Source: Streptomyces olivoverticillatus
GTDB lineage: Bacteria > Actinomycetota > Actinomycetes > Streptomycetales > Streptomycetaceae
Reading direction: 5' to 3'
NCBI RefSeq assembly: GCF_014203555.1
Contig: NZ_JACHJH010000001.1
Span: 479,914-543,913 of the forward strand
Length of the DNA: 64,000 nucleotides
A program made the position numbers and the translations under genes. Position 1 is the stretch's first letter; each line of letters starts with the position of its first letter. The notes under the pieces are model-generated. The model was not told where the DNA came from and did no database searches. It saw only the letters and a program-made list of their open reading frames with translations. Below are positions 57,734-64,000 of the stretch, one piece after another.

Positions 57734-58573
57734 ATGTACGACGACACCCATGGCCGACGGCGGTGCTTTGCCGAGGCGGCGCGGGACGACCGCCCCGACC
57801 TCGCGCTGCTGTGCCTGCTGATCGCGACGGAAGCACAGGGGAAGCCGGGCGAGGAGACGGTCGACGCGGCGCAGATGGAGCTCGACCGGCTGGCGGGGCT
57901 GCTGCCCGCGCTGGGGCGGCAGGCGGAGCCGCGCCGCTGGGCGCAGGCGCTGGCCGAGCTGCTCGGCCAGCGCTGCGACTTCCACGGCTCGCCGGCCGAC
58001 TACCGGCGGCTGGAGTCCTCGCTGCTCGACGAGGTGCTCAGGCGGCGGCGCGGGCTGCCGATCCTGCTGTCGGTGGTGTGGATCGAGGTCGCCCGGCGGG
58101 CCGGGGCGCCCGTGTACGGCGTGGCGCTGCCCGGGCACTTCGTGGTGGGGTTCGGCGATCCGCGGGGGCACCATGTGCTCGCCGACCCGTTCGAGGGCGG
58201 GCGCGTGCTGTCGGAGGAGGACGCGAGCCTGCTGGTCGCCGGGGCCACGGGGGCCCCGCTGTCCCCGGCGATGTTCTCCCCGGCGCAGCCGCTGGAGATC
58301 GTGCTGCGGGTGCTGAACAACATCCGCGCCTGGGCCGCCGCCCGCCCCGAGCGCAGCGACGTCCAGCTCTGGGCGGTGGAGCTCTCCCTGCTGCTGCCCA
58401 CGCACCCGGCACGGCTGCGCTACGAGCGCGCGGAGCTCCTCGTCGAACGCGGCGACTTCGCCCGCGGGGCGCGCGAACTGGAGGAGTACGCGGACGTGAT
58501 CGCCCCCGTGGAGCCGACCGTGGCCGAGTCCGTCCGCCACCAGGCGCTGGCCGCGCGGGCGATGCTGAACTGA
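57734..58573 (+). CDS. SirB1/transglutaminase-like protein
   Basis: 279 aa from ATG 57734 (GAGG 5 nt upstream); ATG 57683 is an alternative adding 17 residues. Transglut_core2 domain: RRLESSLLDEVLRRRRGLPI, LLSVVWIEVARRAGAPVYGV, ALPGHFVVGFGDPRGHHVLA, DPFEGGRVL; the His and Asp are there, but the usual nucleophilic Cys is not visible at the expected helix start (reads LPILLSVVW), so peptidase-like activity is doubtful. Helical TPR-like tail near 190-275. Function unknown; role sometimes tied to translation or stress. Confidence 0.8.
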   Translation: MYDDTHGRRRCFAEAARDDRPDLALLCLLIATEAQGKPGEETVDAAQMELDRLAGLLPALGRQAEPRRWAQALAELLGQRCDFHGSPADYRRLESSLLDEVLRRRRGLPILLSVVWIEVARRAGAPVYGVALPGHFVVGFGDPRGHHVLADPFEGGRVLSEEDASLLVAGATGAPLSPAMFSPAQPLEIVLRVLNNIRAWAAARPERSDVQLWAVELSLLLPTHPARLRYERAELLVERGDFARGARELEEYADVIAPVEPTVAESVRHQALAARAMLN

Positions 58574-58663
58574 CTCCGTCACGGTTCGGAGGTTCGCCAG
58601 GGGTGCCGGTGGTTCGGCACCGCCGGACCGCGCCACGGGGGTCGCTCGCCGTCGCGGCGGGAC

Positions 58664-58686
58664 GAAGAGGCATCGCATGCCTCTTC
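58664..58686. terminator. Bidirectional hairpin terminator
   Basis: A 10-bp stem GAAGAGGCAT / ATGCCTCTTC with loop CGC, between convergent genes. Confidence 0.65.
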
Positions 58687-58701
58687 ACTGGGCAGTGGTG
58701 C

Positions 58702-59346
58702 CTAGAGCCAGCCCTTGTCGCGGGCGATGCGGACCGCTTCCGCGCGGTTGCGGGCGCCCGTCTTCTGGATGGCTGTGGAGAGGTAGTTGCGGACCGTGCC
58801 GTGCGAGAGGTGCAGCGCCTTGGCCAGCTCCGCGTTGGTGGACCCGTCCGCGGAGGCGGTCAGCACGGCCCGTTCACGGTCCGTCAGCGGATTCGCGCCC
58901 TCCGCGAGGGCCGCCGCGGCGAGCGTGGGATCGATGACGCGCTCGCCCCGCAGCACCCGCCGCAGAGCGTCCGCGAGCCGCGCCGCCGGGGCGTCCTTGA
59001 CGAGGAAGGCGTCCGCGCCGGACTCCATGGCCCGGCGCAGATATCCGGGCCGGCCGAACGTCGTCAGGATCACGACCTTGACCGCCGGCAGCTCCCGGCG
59101 CAGCAGATCCGCCGCGTCCAGGCCGGTCATGCCCGGCATCTCGATGTCCAGCAGGGCCACGTCGACGGGCGTGGTGCGGGCGGCGTCCAGCACCTCGTCG
59201 CCCCGGGCCACCTGCGTCACGACGTCGATGTCACCCTCCAGCCCGAGCAGCGCGGCCAGCGCTTCCCGGACCATCGACTGGTCCTCGGCGAGAAGGACCC
59301 TGATGGCCTTTCGGCTGTCCTGCGGGCTTTCGGGCTGTGCTGTCAC
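58702..59346 (-). CDS. NarL/LuxR-family response regulator
   Basis: 214 aa. Receiver domain with acidic pocket (LLAEDQSMV), phospho-acceptor Asp67 in ALLDIEMPG, Thr in ILTTFGR and Lys in FLVKDAP; C-terminal LuxR helix-turn-helix (NPLTDRERAVLTASADGSTN, AELAKALHLSHGTVRNYLST). Partner of the kinase just upstream (35 nt gap). It probably controls its own operon, including the ABC exporter. Resembles DesR and the LnrK-type regulators of Bacillus efflux systems. Confidence 0.93.
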   Translation of the reverse strand: MTAQPESPQDSRKAIRVLLAEDQSMVREALAALLGLEGDIDVVTQVARGDEVLDAARTTPVDVALLDIEMPGMTGLDAADLLRRELPAVKVVILTTFGRPGYLRRAMESGADAFLVKDAPAARLADALRRVLRGERVIDPTLAAAALAEGANPLTDRERAVLTASADGSTNAELAKALHLSHGTVRNYLSTAIQKTGARNRAEAVRIARDKGWL

Positions 59347-59380
59347 AGCGACAGGGTAGGACGCCGGGCCCGACCCGTGC

Positions 59381-60583
59381 TCACGGCTGTGGCTGCACCT
59401 CGGGAGCGACCCGGCGCGAGAGCGGCACGCACGCCCGCAGCCGGAAGCCGCCGCGCGCCCCGCGCCCGGTCTCCAGCCGGCCGTCGGCCAGGGCCAGCCG
59501 CTCCGCCAGGCCCGTCAGGCCGTTGCCGTGCGGCCGCTCGGGGCCCTGGCCGTCGTCGGCGACGGTCAGCCACAGCCCGTCCCCCGACTCGCCGAGCGTC
59601 ACCTCGCAGCGGCGCGCGCCGCTGTGCCGTACGACGTTGGTCACCGCCTCCCGCAGCGCCCACGCCAACGCGCCCTCCGCGTCCGGCGGCAGATCAGGAT
59701 GGCCGGCCGAGGCGTTGCCGAGGTCGGCGTCGATGCCGGCGGCGGCCAGCGCCGTGCGGGCCCCGGCGATCTCGGCGTCCAGCGTGGGACGGCGAAAGCC
59801 GCTCACCGCCTCCCGCACGTCCACCAGCGCCTGCCGGCTCACCCGCTCGATGTCCGCGACCTGCTGGGCGGCCTGCTCCGGCTTGTCGGGCAGCATCCTC
59901 CCGGCCAGCTCGCTCTTGAGCGTGATGACGGAGAGCGAGTGCCCCAGGAGGTCGTGCAGGTCCCGGGCCAGCCGCAACCGTTCCTCATTGGCCGCGAGAT
60001 GAGCGACCGTCGCCCGCGCCTGGCGCAGCTCCCGCATGGTGCGGCTCATCTGGACGACGGCCATCATGGCCACGCCGCCCAGCAGGGTGGGCAGCACCAG
60101 CAGCATCTGCGCTTCGATGCGAGCGCCCTCGATCCTGCTGATCCCGAACACGCAGGCGGCCACGAACGGCACCACCCGCAGCGCCCACTTCATCGGCAGC
60201 AGCACGCCGCTGGAGATGGAGACGTAGATCAGCAGCACCAGCCACGGCACCCCCAGCGTCAGCGAGAGCACCGTGGCCAGCACGAACAGCACGGCCAGTA
60301 TCGAGATCTGCCAGCGGGCCACCCGGTAGGGACCGCGGGCCATGACCAGGAAGAGATAGATCGCGAGGAAGCTGCACAGGCCGATCCAGCCGAACACCGT
60401 GGCGCCGCTCGAATGGTGCCCCTCGGTGAGGTCCTGGACCACCGCGTACGAGTACGACATGTACAGGACCGTCCAGCAGCCCTTGGCCAGTATCTGGCGC
60501 CAGTCCTCGGGCGCCTGGCCGATCCGCACGAACCCCTCGTTCAGGAGCGGGTCCAGCTTCGCCGCGCTCTTGCGCTCACTCAT
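59381..60583 (-). CDS. DesK/NarX-type sensor histidine kinase
   Basis: 400 aa from ATG 60583 (GGGGAGAG about 11 nt upstream). Five membrane segments in the first 200 residues (YLFLVMARG, WQISILAVLFVLATVLSLTL, LLVLPTLLGGVAMMAVVQM), then the HisKA_3 dimerisation helix with phospho-His in RDLHDLLGHSLSVITLKSE, N-box WALREAVTNVVRHSG and G-box VADDGQGPERPHGNGLTGLA. Few outside loops, so it probably senses a membrane-located ligand or bilayer state. Paired with the regulator downstream and the ABC exporter upstream. Confidence 0.93.
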   Translation of the reverse strand: MSERKSAAKLDPLLNEGFVRIGQAPEDWRQILAKGCWTVLYMSYSYAVVQDLTEGHHSSGATVFGWIGLCSFLAIYLFLVMARGPYRVARWQISILAVLFVLATVLSLTLGVPWLVLLIYVSISSGVLLPMKWALRVVPFVAACVFGISRIEGARIEAQMLLVLPTLLGGVAMMAVVQMSRTMRELRQARATVAHLAANEERLRLARDLHDLLGHSLSVITLKSELAGRMLPDKPEQAAQQVADIERVSRQALVDVREAVSGFRRPTLDAEIAGARTALAAAGIDADLGNASAGHPDLPPDAEGALAWALREAVTNVVRHSGARRCEVTLGESGDGLWLTVADDGQGPERPHGNGLTGLAERLALADGRLETGRGARGGFRLRACVPLSRRVAPEVQPQP

Positions 60584-60629
60584 GTCCGCAGTCTCTCCCC
60601 GGTCAGTGGTCCGCCGTGCTGACGTGGCA

Positions 60630-61370
60630 TCAGGCCTTGTGCGTGTCCTTGCGGTACAGCCAGGCGGCGCCACCGGCGAAGATCACCAGGTAGACGGCCA
60701 GGATGGCCACGTCCTTCATGTGGGGGGCGTTGCCGACCTCGATGGACTGGCCGAGGGCGGCGTAGGCGTGGGTGGGCACGTACTCGGCTATGTTCTGCAG
60801 CCACTTCGGGAACTGGCTGGCGGGGAACCAGAGGCCGCCCAGCGCCGCCAGCAGGAAGTAGATCGCCATGGACAGGGGCCGCACCGCGTCCCCGGTGGCC
60901 GTGTAGCCGATGGCCACGCCCAGTGCCGCGAAGACCAGGCTGCCCGCCCAGATCACGCCGAGCAGCGAGGCCCACTGCCACGCGTCCAGCCGGACGTCCT
61001 TGGCCACCGCGGCGACCAGGAAGACGGCCACGATGGCCGGCAGCGACACCACGGACGCCGAGGTCATCTTGGACATCACATAACCGTGGCCGGGCAGCGA
61101 GGTGAGGCGCAGCTGGCGGACCCAGCCCTTCTCCCGCTCCTTCGCGATCCGCTCCGCGTTGCCGATCAGCACCGAGGTGAGCGCGCCGAAGGAGGCCATG
61201 GAGACCATGTACAGCACCGGGAAGGTCAGCCCGGTGTCGCCTATCTTGTCGTTGCCCTTGGCGCTGGAGGAGAACACCAGGTACAGCGCCGCCGGGTACA
61301 GCACCGAGAAGAACATGAACTTCTTGTTGCGCAGGGTGCGCGCGATTTCCAGCTTGATCAGGGTGTTCAT
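60630..61370 (-). CDS. ABC-2 type exporter permease
   Basis: 246 aa. Its ATG overlaps the ATPase stop (61367-61370, ATGA), so both are coupled. Six membrane segments; starts with the family helix MNTLIKLEIARTLRNKKFMF, then FPVLYMVSMASFGALTSVLI, the ABC-2 mid-motif KEREKGWVRQLRLTSLPGHG and AIYFLLAALGGLWFPASQFP. The permease of a DrrAB-like or LnrMN-like efflux system, probably a lipophilic or antibiotic substrate. Confidence 0.9.
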   Translation of the reverse strand: MNTLIKLEIARTLRNKKFMFFSVLYPAALYLVFSSSAKGNDKIGDTGLTFPVLYMVSMASFGALTSVLIGNAERIAKEREKGWVRQLRLTSLPGHGYVMSKMTSASVVSLPAIVAVFLVAAVAKDVRLDAWQWASLLGVIWAGSLVFAALGVAIGYTATGDAVRPLSMAIYFLLAALGGLWFPASQFPKWLQNIAEYVPTHAYAALGQSIEVGNAPHMKDVAILAVYLVIFAGGAAWLYRKDTHKA

Positions 61371-62320
61371 CGGGCCGCCTCCTCGGCGGTGGCAGCGTCG
61401 GTGATGGCGATGAAGGCCTGCTCCAGGCCGAGGCCCGCGACCTCGAGGTTGCGCGGGTAGAGGCCGAGCCCGTAGACGGCGTGCACGGTGGCGTCGGCGT
61501 CGCTCGACTGGATGCGGACCGTGCGGCCGCTGATCTCCAGCGCGGTGAGGAACGGCAGCTCGTGCAGGGCGGCCTCGCTGATGTGCCCGTCCAGGTCGAA
61601 GACGATGCGGCGGGCGCCGGCCTTGGCCTTGATCTCGGCGGCCGAGCCGTCGGCGATGATCCGGCCGCGGTGCAGCACGATCACGCGGTCCGCGATCGCG
61701 TCGGCCTCTTCCAGGTAGTGCGTGGCGAAGAGGACCGCCCGGCCCGCGTTCGCCTGCTCGCGCATCACGGACCAGAACGCCTGGCGCGCGGTGACGTCCA
61801 TGCCCGTCGTCGGCTCGTCCAGCACGATCAGCTCGTTGGCGCCGGCTGTGGCCAGCGCGAAGCGCACGCGCTGCTCCTGGCCGCCCGAGAGCTTGTTGAC
61901 CATGCGGTCGGCGATCTCGGTGATGCCCGCCCGCTCCATCACCTCGTCGACCGGGTAGGCCTGGCGGTGCAGGTCGCACGCGAGCTTCACCAGCTCACGG
62001 ACCTTCACCTCCTCCATCAGGCCGCCGGACTGGAGCATCGCCCCGACCTTGCCCTGCTCGATGGCCTGCTGCGGGGTGGTGCCGAAGAGCTCGACCCGGC
62101 CCGCGTCGGGGTTGCGCAGCCCCAGCAGGAGGTCGAGCGTGGAGGACTTGCCCGCGCCGTTGGGGCCGAGCAGGGCGACGGTCTCGCCGGGGTAGAGCTC
62201 CAGGCTCAGATCGGCCACGGCGCGCACGTTGCCGTAGCTCTTGTTGACGTTCTCGAAAGTGACCACGGGAGCGCCGGTCCGGCGCCCGTCCCCCGTGTAC
62301 GCGAATGCAGTGGTGGTCAT
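61367..62320 (-). CDS. ABC exporter ATP-binding protein
   Basis: 317 aa from ATG 62320. One ABC domain: Walker A GPNGAGKSST, Q-loop GAMLQSGGLM, signature NKLSGGQEQRVRFALATA, Walker B LIVLDEPTTGMD, His-loop FATHYLEEAD. A C-terminal extension (from about 235) is seen in DrrA-type ATPases. First gene of a four-gene leftward operon: ATPase, ABC-2 permease, histidine kinase, response regulator. Upstream (62321-62502) lies a promoter region and the preceding gene's terminator. Together this matches drug-sensing ABC/TCS efflux operons. Confidence 0.93.
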   Translation of the reverse strand: MTTTAFAYTGDGRRTGAPVVTFENVNKSYGNVRAVADLSLELYPGETVALLGPNGAGKSSTLDLLLGLRNPDAGRVELFGTTPQQAIEQGKVGAMLQSGGLMEEVKVRELVKLACDLHRQAYPVDEVMERAGITEIADRMVNKLSGGQEQRVRFALATAGANELIVLDEPTTGMDVTARQAFWSVMREQANAGRAVLFATHYLEEADAIADRVIVLHRGRIIADGSAAEIKAKAGARRIVFDLDGHISEAALHELPFLTALEISGRTVRIQSSDADATVHAVYGLGLYPRNLEVAGLGLEQAFIAITDAATAEEAAR

Positions 62321-62444
62321 GAACGTAATCTTCGCTGGTCCGCGGCGTGCCCCGGCAGTGTCAGCCGTCGTGCGCTGAAGATGACAGATGTCATGGACGG
62401 GCCGATACCGGAGGGTCCGGCCACGACCTCGCGCGGAACATGGA

Positions 62445-62480
62445 CGAGCCCCCCGTGCCGGATGAGGCACGAGGGGCTCG
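62445..62480. terminator. Hairpin terminator after the PG-binding-fold gene
   Basis: A 15-bp stem (CGAGCCCCCCGTGCC / GGCACGAGGGGCTCG, one mismatch) with 6-nt loop, just downstream of the stop at 62503 for leftward transcription. Confidence 0.75.
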
Positions 62481-62502
62481 CGAGATGCGCAGGGCGCAGC
62501 GA

Positions 62503-64000
62503 TCAGCTCAGCGGGATGACTCCCACGCGCTCGGCCGGGTTCTTCGAGCGCAGCGCCTTGCCGAGGGCACCGGCGACGTCCTGCGGGGTGACGGGCTTCT
62601 TGGTGCCGTCGCCGCGCTGGATGAGGACGCCGTTGAAGGCGCTGCCGTAGAGCTCCTTGAGCGCGTCGAGGTCGTAGTTCTCGACGAGCTTGCCGTCCAC
62701 CTCCTTGACCGAGAGGATCTTCGGCAGCGAGCGCTCCGGGCCGAACTGGATCTTGTGGGCCGCGTCCGTCTGCACGGTGACCAGACCGGACATGGCGGGC
62801 TCCGCGAAGCTCTTCATCATCCGGTCGACCTCGGCGTTGCTCACCTTCGGCTGCTGGCCGGAGCTGGGCAGCGCCACGGGCTCGTCCTTGCCGGTGGCCG
62901 CGCGGTCGCGGTAGGCCTTCGAGACGGCCTTGACCGCCTGGTCGACATCGATGCCCTCGTGCGCCTTGCCGTAGACGGCGACGGCCTTGCCCGGCTCGAA
63001 CTTGATCGTGCCGTCCCCGGACGCGCCCGTCTCGCCCGAGACCGTCTTGAGCGCGGCGGCGATCTTCTCCTCGTCCGCGATCACGGCGGGCTCGGCCTCG
63101 TGCGTGCGGCCGACGAGCGAACCGATGACGGTGAGCGGGTTGTAGTCCCGCCCGGCCGCGTTGCGCACGGTGGCCTGGGTGTCGATGGACAGCCCCGCCA
63201 CGGCCGGCTTGAGGTCGGCGGTCTTGCCGCCGACGGTGACCTTCAGCGGCGCGGTGGCACGGTTGCCGAGCGCGGAGTCCAGCGCCTGGACGGCGGCCTC
63301 CTTGCTCTTGCCGCCGATGTCGACGCCGAGCACGGTCGTGCCGTTGGGCACGTCGGCGTGGTCCAGGAGCAGACCGGCGCCGTACGCGAGGCCCACCAGG
63401 CCGACGAGCGCGCCGCCGACCAGGACCAGCTTGGAGCGGCCCTTCTTCTTGGGCGCGGCCTTGGCCTGGCTCTTGCCCTTCGCCTTGCCCTTGCCCTTGC
63501 TCTCGGCCTGCGGCGCGGCGGGCGCGGGCACAGGCGGCGGAACGGCGGGGCCGGCCGGCTTGGGCTTGGGTACGGGCACGCGGGGCGCGCCGCTGTCCAC
63601 GGGCGCCTTCCGGGCGCCCTGGCCGGCCGCGGCGGGCACCGGCGGCACTCCACTGACCAGCGTCTCGCCGGACACCTGGCCGGCGGCCTGGGCGGGCGCC
63701 TTGGGCCCGCGCTTCTTCTTCCCCTTGCCCTGCGCGGGAGCGGCGGGTGCGGCCTGGGGCTGCACCGCCGGGAAACCGGCAGCGGGGGTGTCCGCACGGC
63801 CGCCGGGGACGGCGCCCTTGCCGGGGCCGCCCACCGCCGGGAAACCGGCGTGCGGGGTGTCCGTGCGGCCGCCCGCGCCCGGCGCGGGGAACTGCTGGGT
63901 GGACTCCACACGGGTCCACTGGCCCTGCTGCGGGGCGTTGCCGGTCGCGGTGGCGTTGCCGCTCTGCCAGGGCGTGGCACCGGTCGTCGAGGGGTCACCG
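62503..64000 (-). CDS. Membrane-anchored PG_binding_4 (YoaR-like) domain protein, 5' end beyond window
   Basis: At least 499 codons; the frame stays open to the window edge, and the residues before GTG 63909 (TGATPWQSGNATATG) look like the same disordered tail, so the N-terminus is missing. Cytoplasmic Pro/Ala/Lys-rich part with a repeated block (TPHAGFPAV, TPAAGFPAV) and Lys runs (KGKGKAKGKSQAK); one span (KLVLVGGALVGLVGLAYGAG); outer part has two PG_binding_4-type domains (VPNGTTVLGVDIGGKSKEAA; SNAEVDRMMKSFAEPAMSGL) found in YoaR/VanW-linked proteins. Probably binds or processes peptidoglycan outside the cell. Confidence 0.8.
   Translation of the reverse strand, partial: GDPSTTGATPWQSGNATATGNAPQQGQWTRVESTQQFPAPGAGGRTDTPHAGFPAVGGPGKGAVPGGRADTPAAGFPAVQPQAAPAAPAQGKGKKKRGPKAPAQAAGQVSGETLVSGVPPVPAAAGQGARKAPVDSGAPRVPVPKPKPAGPAVPPPVPAPAAPQAESKGKGKAKGKSQAKAAPKKKGRSKLVLVGGALVGLVGLAYGAGLLLDHADVPNGTTVLGVDIGGKSKEAAVQALDSALGNRATAPLKVTVGGKTADLKPAVAGLSIDTQATVRNAAGRDYNPLTVIGSLVGRTHEAEPAVIADEEKIAAALKTVSGETGASGDGTIKFEPGKAVAVYGKAHEGIDVDQAVKAVSKAYRDRAATGKDEPVALPSSGQQPKVSNAEVDRMMKSFAEPAMSGLVTVQTDAAHKIQFGPERSLPKILSVKEVDGKLVENYDLDALKELYGSAFNGVLIQRGDGTKKPVTPQDVAGALGKALRSKNPAERVGVIPLS

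Noticed and set aside
1..64000. tRNA/rRNA genes, insertion sequences, integrases, phage genes
   Set aside because: None recognised on reading both strands; a tRNA scan would be needed to exclude short RNA genes fully.

Overview
This is a 64 kb stretch of high-GC actinobacterial chromosome, almost certainly Streptomyces or a close relative. The evidence is very strong G/C bias at third codon positions, GTG/TTG starts, AGGAGG-type ribosome sites alternating with leaderless starts, and Streptomyces-typical families (DUF3152, DUF3107, DUF3117, DUF6758, tandem tripeptidyl-aminopeptidase lipoproteins). No rRNA, tRNA, CRISPR array, insertion sequence, integrase or prophage gene was seen. It reads as core chromosome, about 90% coding.

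Layout. 1-4.1 kb: the end of a lysylphosphatidylglycerol-synthase-type membrane protein, then a molybdate operon (MerR/TOBE regulator, modA, a fused modB-modC). 4.2-7.8 kb: two tandem secreted tripeptidyl-aminopeptidase lipoproteins flanking a small membrane ORF. 7.9-9.1 kb: moeZ, the sulfur-carrier-activating adenylyltransferase/rhodanese. 9.1-13.6 kb: a four-gene leftward operon (DUF3492/PelF-like glycosyltransferase, polytopic membrane protein, NAD-dependent epimerase, spherulin-4 protein) resembling a compact Pel/galactosaminogalactan polysaccharide locus; this is the best candidate for an undescribed system here. 13.7-19.4 kb: a complete oligopeptide ABC importer operon with a possible short leader ORF and palindromic operators. 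19.4-27.4 kb: DUF3152 protease-like protein, hydrolase, TetR, DUF3107, ferritin-like protein and a DEAD-box helicase with a ten-copy basic/acidic repeat tail.

27.4-34.9 kb: hydrolase, SnoaL-like/TetR divergent pair with paired operators, VOC protein, NYN nuclease, a 50-residue protein, MarC, PHP phosphoesterase, DUF6758, SUFU. 34.9-43 kb: CorA, an EamA transporter, a lipoprotein, a PRC/MgtE_N/CBS protein with DUF1003 partner, and Mrp (Fe-S carrier ATPase). 43-47.7 kb: tatB, HtrA protease, anti-sigma factor, ECF sigma factor and a divergent O-methyltransferase, an envelope-stress module. 47.8-53.1 kb: DUF3117, enoyl-CoA hydratase, Tag glycosylase, DivIVA-like protein, FolP2-like protein, LOG protein, dapE. 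53.2-58.6 kb: lysozyme-like secreted protein, small secreted protein, dapC, fdxA, GNAT, SirB1-like protein. 58.7-62.3 kb: a drug-efflux-type ABC exporter in one operon with a DesK/LuxR-type two-component system. 62.5 kb to the end: a membrane-anchored peptidoglycan-binding-fold protein cut by the window edge.

Two gene neighbourhoods that (from memory) sit far apart in Mycobacterium tuberculosis, moeZ...rhlE (Rv3206c-Rv3211) and dapE...folP2...tag...sigE-rseA-htrA-tatB...mrp...corA (about Rv1202-Rv1239c), are both recognisable here within 50 kb. Starts were re-chosen wherever a ribosome site, a stop/start overlap, or a TAnnnT hexamer 6-7 nt upstream decided between candidates.
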